A DNA stretch of 64,000 nt from Oscillospiraceae bacterium (GTDB lineage Bacteria > Bacillota_A > Clostridia > Oscillospirales > Oscillospiraceae): positions 1 through 64,000 of the forward strand of contig JAETOP010000001.1 in assembly GCA_021771675.1 (NCBI GenBank), in the 5' to 3' direction. The notes under the pieces were generated by a model. The model saw nothing but the letters and a program-made list of their open reading frames with translations. It was not told the origin of the DNA and made no database searches. Shown one piece after another: positions 39,142-47,861 of this stretch. The number at the start of each line of letters is the position of its first letter. Position 1 is the first letter of the stretch. Made by a program: the position numbers and the translations under genes.

Positions 39142-41526
39142 ATGGAAACCCGTTTTCTTGCCGCAAGGCGAAACTATATTGCGTCCCAATTCTCTCAGCT
39201 GAACGACATGCAGCAGCAGGCGGTCCTGACCACCGAGGGGCCGCTACTCCTCTTGGCCGGTGCCGGAAGCGGCAAAACCACGGTGCTCATCAACCGGGTG
39301 GCCAATCTGATTCGCTATGGTCGGGCCAGCGACTGCCAGGAGATTCCTGACGGCTTAACGGAGGAGGATGTGCTTTTCCTGGAAGGGGTAGATGAGCATT
39401 CTTCGGAGGAGGATCGCTTTCGGGCTGACCGGCTCTGCGCCGTAGAACCGGCGGCTCCCTGGAGCATCCTGGCCATTACCTTTACCAACAAGGCTGCCGG
39501 AGAGATCAAGGACCGATTGGAGGCCCTCTTGGGGCCCAAGGGTCAGGATGTTTGGGCCATGACCTTCCACGCTGCCTGCTGCCGGATTCTCCGGCGGGAT
39601 ATTGACGCCATCGGGGGCTATACCCGCAGCTTCACCATCTACGATACCGCAGACTCGGAGCGGGTGATGAAGGGCGTGCTGAAGGAACTGGACATGGATG
39701 AAAAGACCTTTCCGCCCAAGTATGTGCTGGGAGCCATCAGCCGCCAGAAGGATAAGATGATTACCGCCGCCGAAATGCTCAGAACCGCGGAGAACACCGG
39801 AGACATTCGGGCAAAGCACATTGCCAGGGCCTATGAAAAGTACCAGTCCCAGCTGAAGGACAACAACGCTCTGGATTTTGACGATATTATTTTCCTCACA
39901 GTTCAGCTTTTGCGGCAAAATGAAGAGATTCTTCGCTATTATCAGAGGAAGTTCCGTTATGTGCTGGTAGACGAATATCAGGATACCAACCACATGCAGT
40001 ACCTGCTCACCTCCCTGCTTGCGGGAGGCTATGAAAACATCTGCGTGGTGGGCGACGATGATCAGAGCATCTATCGCTTCCGGGGCGCCACCATTGAGAA
40101 CATTCTCAGCTTTGAAAAGCAGTACCCCGGCTGCCGAACCATCCGTCTGGAGCAAAACTACCGCTCCACCCAGTCCATTCTGGATGCGGCCAACGCTGTG
40201 ATTTCCCACAATCTGGGCCGCAAGGGGAAAAAGCTCTGGACCGTCAACGGAGCGGGCGACCCAATCGTGGTGTATGAGGCCTCGGACGAGGGGGCGGAGG
40301 CCAATTTCGTGGCCGGACAGGTTCTTGCCGCCACCCGGGGCAAGGGAATGAAGGACTTTGCCATTCTGTACCGCACCAATGCCCAGTCCAACGCTTTGGA
40401 ATATGCCATGAAGCGCAATGGGATTCCCTACCGGGTCATTGGAGGCACCCGGTTCTTTGACCGGGCAGAAATCAAGGATATGCTGTCCTACCTCTGCGTT
40501 ATCAACAACCGCTCAGACTCTCTGCGTCTGCGCCGGATTATCAACAATCCCCCCCGGGGGCTGGGAGCCAAGGCCATGGAGATGGCGGAGCGGCTGGCGG
40601 AGGCGGACAATAAGCCCCTGTACAGCGTGATTTCCGACCCTTATAGCTATGCGCCCCTGGAAAAGGCCGCAGACAAGTTTATGAAGTTCTCCGCCATGAT
40701 CGAGGATTTGGCAAAGCTGCTGGAAGACGGGCTGAGCCTGCCGGAATTCTACGATGAGGTGCTCAAGCAGACCGGATATGTGGATATGCTCAAGTCAAAG
40801 GACACCGTGGAAAACGAGACTCGGCTGGAAAACGTCCGGGAATTAAAATCCAGCATCAACTCCTATATGGAAAATACGGAGCATCCGACCCTGGCCGGAT
40901 TCCTGGAAGAGATTGCCCTGTATACGGACATTGAGCAGTACAACGAGTCCGACGATGCAGTGGTGATGATGACCATTCACTCTGCCAAGGGATTGGAATT
41001 CCCCTATGTGTTCCTGGTGGGCTTTGAGGATGGTTTGTTCCCCGGGCAGCGTTCCATTGGAGACTCCGCTGAGATGGAGGAGGAGCGCAGGCTCTGCTAT
41101 GTGGCCATCACCCGGGCAAAGAAGACGCTCACCATCAGCTACGCCCGGGAGCGAATGATCTATGGCCGTACCAGCTCATCCCTGCCTTCCCGGTTCCTGA
41201 AAGAAATTCCGGAGGAATGTATTCTCAAAAAGGGTGGCTTCCGGCCAACCCAGGCTTCCCCCTCCGGCGGCTACCAGCGGGGATATACCTATCCCCGCCC
41301 CAAGCCCCGCTACCACAGCGAGAGCTCCATGGTCTCCTCCAGACCGGCTGGGAAAATGATTGAGCTGGAGCAGGGGGATATGGTGCTTCACGCTGCCTTT
41401 GGCCGGGGTATGGTGTTGACCGTAACCAAGATGGGGGGCGACGCCCTGCTGGAGATCGCTTTTGACGATGTGGGAACCAAAAAACTCATGGCAAAAACCG
41501 CATCCCCATATCTAAGGAAACTCTGA
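39142..41526 (+). CDS. pcrA: ATP-dependent DNA helicase PcrA/UvrD
   Basis: 794 residues, superfamily 1A helicase moving 3' to 5'. SQLNDMQQQAVLTTEGPLLL leads to Walker A in LAGAGSGKTTVLINRVANL; AITFTNKAAGEIKDRL is motif Ia; LVDEYQDTN is motif II; GDDDQSIYRFRGA motif III; LEQNYRSTQSILDAAN motif IV; MTIHSAKGLEFPYVFLVGFE motif V; CYVAITRAKKTL motif VI. Residues 55-85 hold an acidic insert (GLTEEDVLFLEGVDEHSSEE). The C-terminal KMIELEQGDMVLHAAFGRGM region is the RNA-polymerase-binding tail. The last codons and the TGA stop are supplied by element A copy 3. ATG 39142 is preferred over GTG 39130. Confidence 0.95.
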   Translation: METRFLAARRNYIASQFSQLNDMQQQAVLTTEGPLLLLAGAGSGKTTVLINRVANLIRYGRASDCQEIPDGLTEEDVLFLEGVDEHSSEEDRFRADRLCAVEPAAPWSILAITFTNKAAGEIKDRLEALLGPKGQDVWAMTFHAACCRILRRDIDAIGGYTRSFTIYDTADSERVMKGVLKELDMDEKTFPPKYVLGAISRQKDKMITAAEMLRTAENTGDIRAKHIARAYEKYQSQLKDNNALDFDDIIFLTVQLLRQNEEILRYYQRKFRYVLVDEYQDTNHMQYLLTSLLAGGYENICVVGDDDQSIYRFRGATIENILSFEKQYPGCRTIRLEQNYRSTQSILDAANAVISHNLGRKGKKLWTVNGAGDPIVVYEASDEGAEANFVAGQVLAATRGKGMKDFAILYRTNAQSNALEYAMKRNGIPYRVIGGTRFFDRAEIKDMLSYLCVINNRSDSLRLRRIINNPPRGLGAKAMEMAERLAEADNKPLYSVISDPYSYAPLEKAADKFMKFSAMIEDLAKLLEDGLSLPEFYDEVLKQTGYVDMLKSKDTVENETRLENVRELKSSINSYMENTEHPTLAGFLEEIALYTDIEQYNESDDAVVMMTIHSAKGLEFPYVFLVGFEDGLFPGQRSIGDSAEMEEERRLCYVAITRAKKTLTISYARERMIYGRTSSSLPSRFLKEIPEECILKKGGFRPTQASPSGGYQRGYTYPRPKPRYHSESSMVSSRPAGKMIELEQGDMVLHAAFGRGMVLTVTKMGGDALLEIAFDDVGTKKLMAKTASPYLRKL

Positions 41527-41676
41527 ATAAATCGTCTGCGGCTGAATGGCGGATATTTTCTTCCAGCTGTGCAGTTTGTAAATTGGGAAATACATACAGT
41601 ATTCCTCCAATTTACAAACTTTCATCTGAAAGAAAATCTCTCGTCATCAGCTCTTGCCGACTTAATCAGAGCTTCC
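41516..41676. repeat. Palindromic element family A, copy 3
   Basis: 161 bp, ends GGAAACTCTGA... and ...TCAGAGCTTCC, flanked by CTAA on both sides (41512-41515 and 41677-41680), a 4-bp target duplication. The internal hairpin pairs TTTGTAAATTGG with CCAATTTACAAA around ATACATACAGTAT (41590-41602). The pcrA stop codon (41524-41526) lies within its left terminal repeat. Confidence 0.88.
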
Positions 41677-41735
41677 CTAAAAAGCTGTAATTCCCCGCCG
41701 CCTTCCCGCATAGCTTTTCCCGGAGGGGGAGTGCT

Positions 41736-42386
41736 ATGCGGAAGGGCTTGAAAAGAATCGCAATCTTTTTCCTTTTGGTTTTTGTGATCCTGACTGTGCT
41801 GTTTGTCGCTCTGCGGAGCAAATATCGGCTAACAATTCGGGATCTGGCGGAAACCAGCGTGAAAAACGCCACATCGGACTTGGCCAATGACGCCATTGCA
41901 AAACAGATTGAAAACGGCAACATTCAGTATGACCGCATTGTGTATTTTGAAAAGGATTTGAACGGCCGAATTACTGCCTTAAAAACCAATATTGGGGAAG
42001 TCAATTATCTGAAAACGGACATTCTGAACATCATTAATGGAAAAATTCTTGCCCTGGATGCGGCGGACATCGGAATTCCCATCGGAAGCCTGTTCCTGCC
42101 GGAGCTTTTTTCCGGCCGAGGGCCGACCATTCCGGTGCGCATCCTGGCCATCCGAAACAGTGACGCTACCTTTACCAGCCATTTCTGCCAGGCCGGAATC
42201 AACCAGACCCTCCACCAGCTCATTATGGAGATCAACGTGGACGCGGCGGTTCTGGTGCTGGGGGAGACCAGTACCTTCTCCGTCTCCAGTCAGGTTGTGG
42301 TGGCTGAGACGGTCATTGTGGGGGATGTTCCCAGCACCTTCATACAGGCAGGAGGGGACGGCGTTACAGAAAAGCTGTTCTCATAG
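41736..42386 (+). CDS. yunB: Sporulation protein YunB
   Basis: 216 residues. An N-terminal membrane helix (IAIFFLLVFVILTVLFVALR, about residues 8-27) is followed by the YunB extracytoplasmic region with AETSVKNATSDLANDAIAKQ, VNYLKTDILNIINGKI and NQTLHQLIMEINVDAAVLV. YunB belongs to the sigma E sporulation regulon in Bacillus; its molecular role is not known. ATG 41736 follows GGAGGGGGAG. It lies directly after element A copy 3 and ends at a long terminator. Confidence 0.92.
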   Translation: MRKGLKRIAIFFLLVFVILTVLFVALRSKYRLTIRDLAETSVKNATSDLANDAIAKQIENGNIQYDRIVYFEKDLNGRITALKTNIGEVNYLKTDILNIINGKILALDAADIGIPIGSLFLPELFSGRGPTIPVRILAIRNSDATFTSHFCQAGINQTLHQLIMEINVDAAVLVLGETSTFSVSSQVVVAETVIVGDVPSTFIQAGGDGVTEKLFS

Positions 42387-42424
42387 GAAATGATTCAATA
42401 ATCGTTTGTGATGCGCATCTGTAA

Positions 42425-42480
42425 CAAAAACGATCCCATTCAAAGCGCTTTGCCTGCCTTGAATGGGATCGATTTGTTTT
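42425..42480. terminator. Terminator between yunB and a convergent small gene
   Basis: CGATCCCATTCAA and TTGAATGGGATCG form a 13-bp stem flanked by AAAAA and TTTGTTTT, suitable for both strands. Confidence 0.85.
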
Positions 42481-42694
42481 ACTCATCAAGAGAAAAATCA
42501 CTGTCTTTGAACTGGGAGAAATCCATGGCCTTTGCCTTGAAGGGTACCCGCTTGCAGGGGTCATAGCGGAATCTGCGGCAGCTGTCGCCCTCCTGCTTCA
42601 GCCCCCGCTTGCTGCATAGAATGCCATCCTCTTCAAGCTTTGCGCCGTAGACACAGTAAGAGCAGCTGCGCTCAATCTTTTTCCGAAACAGCAT
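42479..42694 (-). CDS. Small cysteine-rich (probable zinc-binding) protein
   Basis: 71 residues. Four or five cysteines are arranged C-S-Y-C, then KLEEDGILCSKRGLK, then DSCRRFRYDPCKRVP: a CxxC followed by two spaced cysteines and a basic stretch. This resembles small conserved proteins of Clostridia that probably bind zinc. The tail is acidic (FSQFKDSDFSLDE). It is downstream of ylbJ on the same strand with 29 bases between. Function unknown. Confidence 0.65.
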   Translation of the reverse strand: MLFRKKIERSCSYCVYGAKLEEDGILCSKRGLKQEGDSCRRFRYDPCKRVPFKAKAMDFSQFKDSDFSLDE

Positions 42695-42723
42695 AATCCA
42701 GTCCTCCGTGGCTTTTCTCGTTT

Positions 42724-43707
42724 TTAATGATTATACACCACACTGCGGGGAATTTCTACTGTTTTTTTCAAAGCTTTTGGGATTAACAGTGAAGATGCAA
42801 ACCAAATTGGAAAAAGATACCACAGGCGGTAATATACTCCCACAGCCAATACCAATGCCACCGCCCCTTGCAGGAGCTTTCCGGCGAAATAATACCGAAG
42901 ATTCAGTTTGCCGCAGACCGAAGCTGTTTGATAGGCCACACAGAGTCCCCCAAAGGCCAGCAGAGCATTGCAGATCACAAAGCGAAGCCCCTCGTCCACA
43001 ATTTGGTTCAGGCAGCAGCAGCCGTTGGCCAGCTCCAAAAGACCAATGACGCTCACTCGAATCCAGGGCGCAGTTGCCCAGAGAAACCAGCGTTCCAGGA
43101 AGGCAGCCACGATGCGAAATAAAAGAATCCAACCGCAGATTTTCAGCATGGCCCAAAGGGCGGATTCAATTCCGAAGGTAGGTTGGCCGCTTGATTGCCT
43201 GGCTGGGCCAGGGGAGTCCTCCCGGTATCCAAATAATCTTGCCGCCGTCCAGGCACTGAAAATCTGGATGGCCCAGCTTTCCCATGTGAAATATTTTTGC
43301 CCAAACTGGTTGGCTGTCATTCCGAACAGGAAGGCCGGCCCCACGTTGCTGCAATAGGCCAGCAATCGCTCAGCACGCTCCTTTTGAATATTTCCGGAGT
43401 CATAGGCTTGGGCCACAGACTGGGCTCCAATCGGGTATCCGCCCAGAAAAGCGGGAATCATCAGGTACTCCGATCCGGGGGGAAGAAAAAATAACTCTCC
43501 CAGAGCGTGAAGGCCTGTCAGCTTTGTTCCGGCGAATGCGGCTGAAAAGCATCCGGACAGATATAGAAATGGAAACAGGGACGGAATCACAGTTCGAAGA
43601 CAGAGGTCCACACCCTGGGCTCCGCCGGACAATGCTGTTCTGCTATCAAGGATCAGTACCAGCATCCCCATTGCTGCTACTGCCGCAACGTATTTCCTTT
43701 TTCCCAA
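42724..43707 (-). CDS. ylbJ: Sporulation integral membrane protein YlbJ
   Basis: 327 residues with eight or more membrane helices. Family blocks: TVIPSLFPFLYLSGCF, IPAFLGGYPIGAQSVAQAYD and AYCSNVGPAFLFGMTANQFG, characteristic of the YlbJ/nucleoside-recognition (Gate) domain. In Bacillus YlbJ is made under sigma E and helps spore cortex formation or nutrient passage. The start is TTG 43707 with GAGGTGA upstream. It is divergent from yqfC-yqfD, another sigma E set, so both may share control in the 76-base gap. Confidence 0.88.
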   Translation of the reverse strand: MGKRKYVAAVAAMGMLVLILDSRTALSGGAQGVDLCLRTVIPSLFPFLYLSGCFSAAFAGTKLTGLHALGELFFLPPGSEYLMIPAFLGGYPIGAQSVAQAYDSGNIQKERAERLLAYCSNVGPAFLFGMTANQFGQKYFTWESWAIQIFSAWTAARLFGYREDSPGPARQSSGQPTFGIESALWAMLKICGWILLFRIVAAFLERWFLWATAPWIRVSVIGLLELANGCCCLNQIVDEGLRFVICNALLAFGGLCVAYQTASVCGKLNLRYYFAGKLLQGAVALVLAVGVYYRLWYLFPIWFASSLLIPKALKKTVEIPRSVVYNH

Positions 43708-43728
43708 TGAAGCTCACCTCGGAAGAAT

Positions 43729-43757
43729 CTATGCAAATGGGAAAGCTCTCATACATA
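43729..43757 (+). promoter_or_regulatory. Possible sigma-E-type promoter of yqfC-yqfD
   Basis: CATACATA at 43750-43757 is close to the sigma E -10 consensus CATACANT. The upstream half (ATCTATG around 43727-43733) is a poor -35. The suggestion rests mainly on yqfC and yqfD being sigma E genes in Bacillus. Confidence 0.3.
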
Positions 43758-43783
43758 TGCTTTGCGTAAGAGGTGAGGTGATG

Positions 43784-44065
43784 ATGCCCAGACGGAAGTT
43801 CAGGGATTATCTGTCAGAGAAAACGGAAAATCCGGAACTGTTTCCCCTGGTTCCCATTGTGGAGCTGGCGGGAAGCCACCGGGTGCTTGTGGAAAACCAT
43901 CTCGGTGTGATTCAATATTCTACGGAAAAGATTGGAATTAAAATGAAATACGGGCAGATGCAGATTTGCGGCTGTGGACTGACGCTGGAACAGATGACGA
44001 AAGTGAAGCTGATCGTCACAGGCCGAATCGATGCAATCTGTCTGCTTCGGAGGGATGGAGAATGA
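43784..44065 (+). CDS. yqfC: Sporulation protein YqfC
   Basis: 93 residues from ATG 43784, the usual length of YqfC; upstream in-frame codons to 43757 are ignored because AGAGGTGAGGTG lies just before. The sequence has the YabP/YqfC pattern: VPIVELAGSHRVLVENHLGV, IQYSTEKIGIKMKYGQMQIC and GLTLEQMTKVKLIVTGRIDA. It is a small beta-rich protein made in the mother cell in Bacillus. Its stop overlaps yqfD by 4 bases. Confidence 0.9.
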   Translation: MPRRKFRDYLSEKTENPELFPLVPIVELAGSHRVLVENHLGVIQYSTEKIGIKMKYGQMQICGCGLTLEQMTKVKLIVTGRIDAICLLRRDGE

Positions 44066-45252
44066 AGCGGCTTCCTTCAGCCAGAAACAGGGTCAGAGTG
44101 ACCAGCGCCAACATTTGGGAGAGCATCAGGCTGCTGAATCAGCGCAGCATTTCGGTTTTTGGGATTCAGCAGGAGGATGACCTGACCTTTTCCTTTGAAG
44201 TTGGCCGAAAGGATTTCCTCCCCCTGAAGCAGCTGCTGGAAAGGCGTGGGGATCGGGTCGTTCTATCCCAGAGAACCACGCTTCATGCCATCCAGCAGAG
44301 TATCCTCCACCGGCCGGTTCTCTACTCCGGCCTGCTTTTCTTCTTCGCCCTGAGCCTGTTCCTTCCCACAAGGATACTGGCGATTCAGGTGGAGGGCAAC
44401 AACAGCGTTCCCGTCAGGAGAATTTTGGAGGCGGCAGATGAGGCGGGGATTAGTCTTTTTTCCCCATGTGCCCGGGTACGCAGTGAAAAAATCAAAAACT
44501 CCCTGCTCTCTGCCATCCCGGAGCTTCAATGGGCGGGTGTGAATACCTATGGCAGCAGAGCGGTGATCTCTGTTCGGGAGCGCTCCGCCTCCAGTCAATC
44601 GGCTCGGGACGATCAGACAGTCGGCAGCATTGTAGCTCAGCGGGACGGGATTATCCAGTCCATCACTGCTCTGCGTGGCAGCATCCAGTGCCGGGAGGGG
44701 CAGGCGGTGAAGAAGGGGCAGGTATTGATTTCGGGATTCACGGACTGCGGCATCTGCATCCGGGCAGAAAGGGCGGATGGAGAAGTCTACGCCCAAACCC
44801 TGAGGACTCTCCAAGCGGTTACCCCCAACCTCTGCCAAGCCAAAGTTCAGCAGCAGAGGCAGCAGCGCCGCTATGCCATTATCCTTGGAAAAAAACGAAT
44901 AAATTTATGGAAAGATAGTGGAATTTGGGATAGCACTTGTGGTAGAATAAGCAGGGAATACCGATTGAAGCTTCCAGGAGGCTTTTCCCTCCCGGTTGCC
45001 CTTTCCTGTGATACCCTGGAGTGGTATTCTGCCGAGGAGGAAGCGGTGGACGAAGAAGCAGCAGAAAGCGGACTGTCCTCCTTTTCACAAAACTATTTAT
45101 CAACCCAAATGATTGCCGGAGTCATCACCCGTTCCAATGAGGTGACGCAGGAAGCTCCTGGCATCTACCTGCTGAGCGGGCAGTATGTGTGCTCGGAGAT
45201 GATTGGCAGGGAGCGTTTGGAGAATGGAGCACTGGATGAGCAAAATGATTGA
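44062..45252 (+). CDS. yqfD: Sporulation protein YqfD
   Basis: 396 residues. The cytoplasmic start includes SIRLLNQRSISVFGIQQEDD and FEVGRKDFLPLKQLLERRGD; one membrane helix follows (VLYSGLLFFFALSLFLPTRI, about residues 90-110); then an outer region with IQVEGNNSVPVRRILEAADE and VAQRDGIIQSITALRGSIQC, which recalls the SpoIVB/POTRA-like parts of YqfD. It is a sigma E-type stage IV protein of unknown activity. The start is fixed by ATGA overlap with yqfC. The end overlaps phoH. Confidence 0.9.
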   Translation: MKRLPSARNRVRVTSANIWESIRLLNQRSISVFGIQQEDDLTFSFEVGRKDFLPLKQLLERRGDRVVLSQRTTLHAIQQSILHRPVLYSGLLFFFALSLFLPTRILAIQVEGNNSVPVRRILEAADEAGISLFSPCARVRSEKIKNSLLSAIPELQWAGVNTYGSRAVISVRERSASSQSARDDQTVGSIVAQRDGIIQSITALRGSIQCREGQAVKKGQVLISGFTDCGICIRAERADGEVYAQTLRTLQAVTPNLCQAKVQQQRQQRRYAIILGKKRINLWKDSGIWDSTCGRISREYRLKLPGGFSLPVALSCDTLEWYSAEEEAVDEEAAESGLSSFSQNYLSTQMIAGVITRSNEVTQEAPGIYLLSGQYVCSEMIGRERLENGALDEQND

Positions 45253-46255
45253 AAGACTGGTAAATGCCGACCGATTGGAGGATGTAATCGCCGTTTTCGG
45301 CTCCTTTGACGAGAACATCAAAAGAATCGAGGACACCATGAGCGTCCGCATCATCAATCGGGGCACAGATTTGAAGGTTTCCGGTGAGGAGGAGATGGTG
45401 GATAAAGCGGTTCGGACTCTGGAAGGACTGCTGGCCCTTGCCTCCAAGGGAGAGACCATTGACGAACAGCGGGTGCGCTATCTGATTACCCTGGTCAACG
45501 AGGGAAACGATTCCATGGTGTCCCAGATGACAAAAGATGTGGTCTGCATTACTGCAAAGGGAAAACCAATCAAAGCCAAAACCGTTGGGCAGCAGAAGTA
45601 TATGAAAGCCATCGGCCAGAACACGGTGACCATCGGCGTTGGCCCGGCAGGCACCGGCAAGACCTATCTGGCGGTGGCTGCGGCTGTGGCCGCCTTCCGG
45701 GAGCGGACGGTGAACCGAATCGTTCTGACCCGCCCGGCGGTGGAGGCAGGGGAGCGACTGGGCTTCCTGCCGGGGGATTTGCAGAACAAGGTTGACCCCT
45801 ATCTGCGGCCTCTGTATGATGCGCTGTACGATATGCTGGGAGCGGAAACCTTCCAAAAATATCAGGAGCGTGGCTCCATCGAGGTGGCGCCCCTGGCCTA
45901 CATGCGGGGCCGGACCCTGGACGACAGCTTTATCATTCTGGACGAGGCGCAGAATACCACCCGGGAGCAGATGAAGATGTTCCTCACCCGGCTGGGATTT
46001 GGCTCCAAAATTGTCATTACCGGCGACATCACACAGATCGACCTGCCGGATGACAAGGTTTCCGGCCTGAAGGATGCCATCCGGGTTCTGGACGGGGTGA
46101 AGGACATTGCCATCTGCCGCCTTACCTCTGCGGATGTGGTGCGTCATGCCCTGGTACAGGAGATCATCAGCGCCTATGAGCGTGCCGCACAACGGGCGGA
46201 GGACAGAAATAAGCCCCGGGAATTCAAGGGGCAGTATCAGAGGAAAAAATCATGA
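45236..46255 (+). CDS. phoH: PhoH family protein (ATPase)
   Basis: 339 residues. The N-terminal KH-like part (MSVRIINRGTDLKVSGEEEM) precedes the PhoH ATPase with Walker A in GVGPAGTGKTYLAVAAAVAA, LTRPAVEAGERLGFLPGDLQ, Walker B IILDEAQNTTREQMKMFLTR and ITGDITQIDLP. It is a likely RNA-associated ATPase or helicase partnered with YbeY. ATG 45236 is chosen; ATG 45245 is possible. It overlaps yqfD by 17 bases and ybeY by 4, part of a long conserved operon. Confidence 0.93.
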   Translation: MSKMIERLVNADRLEDVIAVFGSFDENIKRIEDTMSVRIINRGTDLKVSGEEEMVDKAVRTLEGLLALASKGETIDEQRVRYLITLVNEGNDSMVSQMTKDVVCITAKGKPIKAKTVGQQKYMKAIGQNTVTIGVGPAGTGKTYLAVAAAVAAFRERTVNRIVLTRPAVEAGERLGFLPGDLQNKVDPYLRPLYDALYDMLGAETFQKYQERGSIEVAPLAYMRGRTLDDSFIILDEAQNTTREQMKMFLTRLGFGSKIVITGDITQIDLPDDKVSGLKDAIRVLDGVKDIAICRLTSADVVRHALVQEIISAYERAAQRAEDRNKPREFKGQYQRKKS

Positions 46256-46752
46256 GAAATAAAGTCAATCTTGTATTTGAGCGGAATCCTCTTCAAAAAT
46301 TCGTGATTGGAACCGTCATCCGCACCTGCATCAGTGAGACGCTGAAAGCGGAAGGAATATCCGTTCCCTGTGAGATCAACGTCCTTGTCACCAATGACGC
46401 GGGGATTCAGGTCATCAACAAAACCAGCAGGAACATTGACAAGCCCACGGATGTGCTCAGCTTCCCCATGTTCAATCTGAAAGCGGGAAGTCCGCCGGAG
46501 GATTGGAGTTCGTACATCGATCCGGACACGGGGCTGTGCCCGCTGGGGGATATGTGCATCTCCCTGGAGCGGGCGGTGGCCCAGGCGAAGGAATTCGGCC
46601 ACTCCACCAGGCGGGAGGTGGGCTACCTGACCATCCATTCCATGCTCCATCTGCTGGGCTATGACCACATGGATGAAGGGGAACAAAAGCGCCAAATGCG
46701 GGGCAGGGAGGAGGCCATCGCCGCCCGAATCCCCGGTATGAAGCGAGACTGA
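46252..46752 (+). CDS. ybeY: Endoribonuclease YbeY
   Basis: 166 residues. The zinc-binding H-x3-H-x5-H motif is HSMLHLLGYDH near the C-terminus, preceded by GDMCISLERAVAQAKEFGHS and DKPTDVLSFPMF. YbeY helps mature 16S rRNA and ribosome quality control. The start overlaps phoH by 4 bases. The dgkA and cdd genes often found between ybeY and era in Bacillus are absent here. Confidence 0.94.
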   Translation: MRNKVNLVFERNPLQKFVIGTVIRTCISETLKAEGISVPCEINVLVTNDAGIQVINKTSRNIDKPTDVLSFPMFNLKAGSPPEDWSSYIDPDTGLCPLGDMCISLERAVAQAKEFGHSTRREVGYLTIHSMLHLLGYDHMDEGEQKRQMRGREEAIAARIPGMKRD

Positions 46753-46770
46753 ATCAACAGGAGATACGAT

Positions 46771-47658
46771 ATGAAAACCAAAACCGCAATGATTACCATT
46801 GCAGGGCGGCCCAATGTGGGAAAATCCACCCTGACAAATTATTTGGTAGGCGAAAAGATTGCCATTGTTTCCAACAAGCCCCAGACCACCCGGAACCGGA
46901 TTTGCGGCATTGTCACCCGGGGGGACACCCAGTTTGTATTCGTGGATACACCGGGCTACCACCGGGCCAGAACAAAGCTGGGCGACTATATGGTGAACGT
47001 GGCCCGGGAGTCCGTTGCCGATGTGGATTTGACCATTCTGGTGGTGGAGCCCATTGCCTCCCTGGGCCCCCAGGAGGAAGGACTGCTCCGGCGGATTCAG
47101 AGCAGCCATTGCCCAGTGGTTCTTGCCATCAACAAAATCGATACCGTAGAAAAGGACAAGCTTCTTGAGGTGATTGCCGTCTACTCCCAGAAGGCGGAGT
47201 TTGAGGCTATCGTCCCCATTTCCGCAAAGACCGGAGACGGGGTGGAGGATTTGCTGGGGGTATGCGAAAAATATGCCGCCCCAGGCCCCTTCCTGTTCCC
47301 GGAGGATGTGACCACTGACCAGCCCGAGCGCCAGGTGATGGCCGAAATCATCCGGGAAAAGCTGCTGTGGTGTCTGGACCGAGAGGTTCCCCACGGAACC
47401 GCAGTGGAAATCAACCGGTTTTCCGAGCGGGACAACGGAATTATCGATATTGACGCAACCATCTATTGTGAAAAGGCCAGCCATAAGGGAATCATCATTG
47501 GCAAGGGCGGAGAGATGCTGAAAAAAATCTCCTCCATGGCTCGGGCGGACTGCGAGAAATTTATGGGAACCAAGGTGTACCTGACCACCTGGGTCAAGGT
47601 GAAGGAGAACTGGCGGGACAGCGACTTTATGGTTCGGAATTTCGGCTACAGTGAATAA
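46771..47658 (+). CDS. era: GTPase Era
   Basis: 295 residues. G1 GRPNVGKSTLTNYLVG, G2 PQTTRNRICGIV, G3 DTPGYH, G4 NKID and G5 ISAKTGDG are all present. The C-terminal KH domain contains IIGKGGEMLKKISSMARADCE and binds the 3' end of 16S rRNA. Era checks late 30S assembly. It is 18 bases from ybeY and in the conserved ybeY-era-recO order. Confidence 0.96.
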   Translation: MKTKTAMITIAGRPNVGKSTLTNYLVGEKIAIVSNKPQTTRNRICGIVTRGDTQFVFVDTPGYHRARTKLGDYMVNVARESVADVDLTILVVEPIASLGPQEEGLLRRIQSSHCPVVLAINKIDTVEKDKLLEVIAVYSQKAEFEAIVPISAKTGDGVEDLLGVCEKYAAPGPFLFPEDVTTDQPERQVMAEIIREKLLWCLDREVPHGTAVEINRFSERDNGIIDIDATIYCEKASHKGIIIGKGGEMLKKISSMARADCEKFMGTKVYLTTWVKVKENWRDSDFMVRNFGYSE

Positions 47659-47711
47659 TTACCAGGACTATTCCCGCAGCAGCTGCGCATCCTATCCCGG
47701 GAGGGATGAAT

Positions 47712-47861
47712 ATGAATGCGTCAGACTATTGGAGTGTTTTCCTGGAAACCGGAGCCCCGGAGGCGTATCTGCTTTACAGCGCCGCAATGAAAACGGAGGG
47801 AAATCATGTACCTGACGATCCAGGGAATCGTCCTCAGAGTGTCGGATTACAACGACCATGA
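47712..47861 (+). CDS. YqzL-like small protein overlapping recO
   Basis: 49 residues starting MNASDYWSVFLETGAPEAYL (then LYSAAMKTEGNHVPDD), with GGGAGGG about 6 bases before the ATG. The W-x-x-F-x-x-T-G-x-x-x-A-Y-L-L-Y pattern matches the YqzL family, which occupies the era-recO gap in many Bacillota. The last 56 bases overlap the recO start in another frame. Role unknown. It is easily missed because of its size. Confidence 0.7.
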   Translation: MNASDYWSVFLETGAPEAYLLYSAAMKTEGNHVPDDPGNRPQSVGLQRP

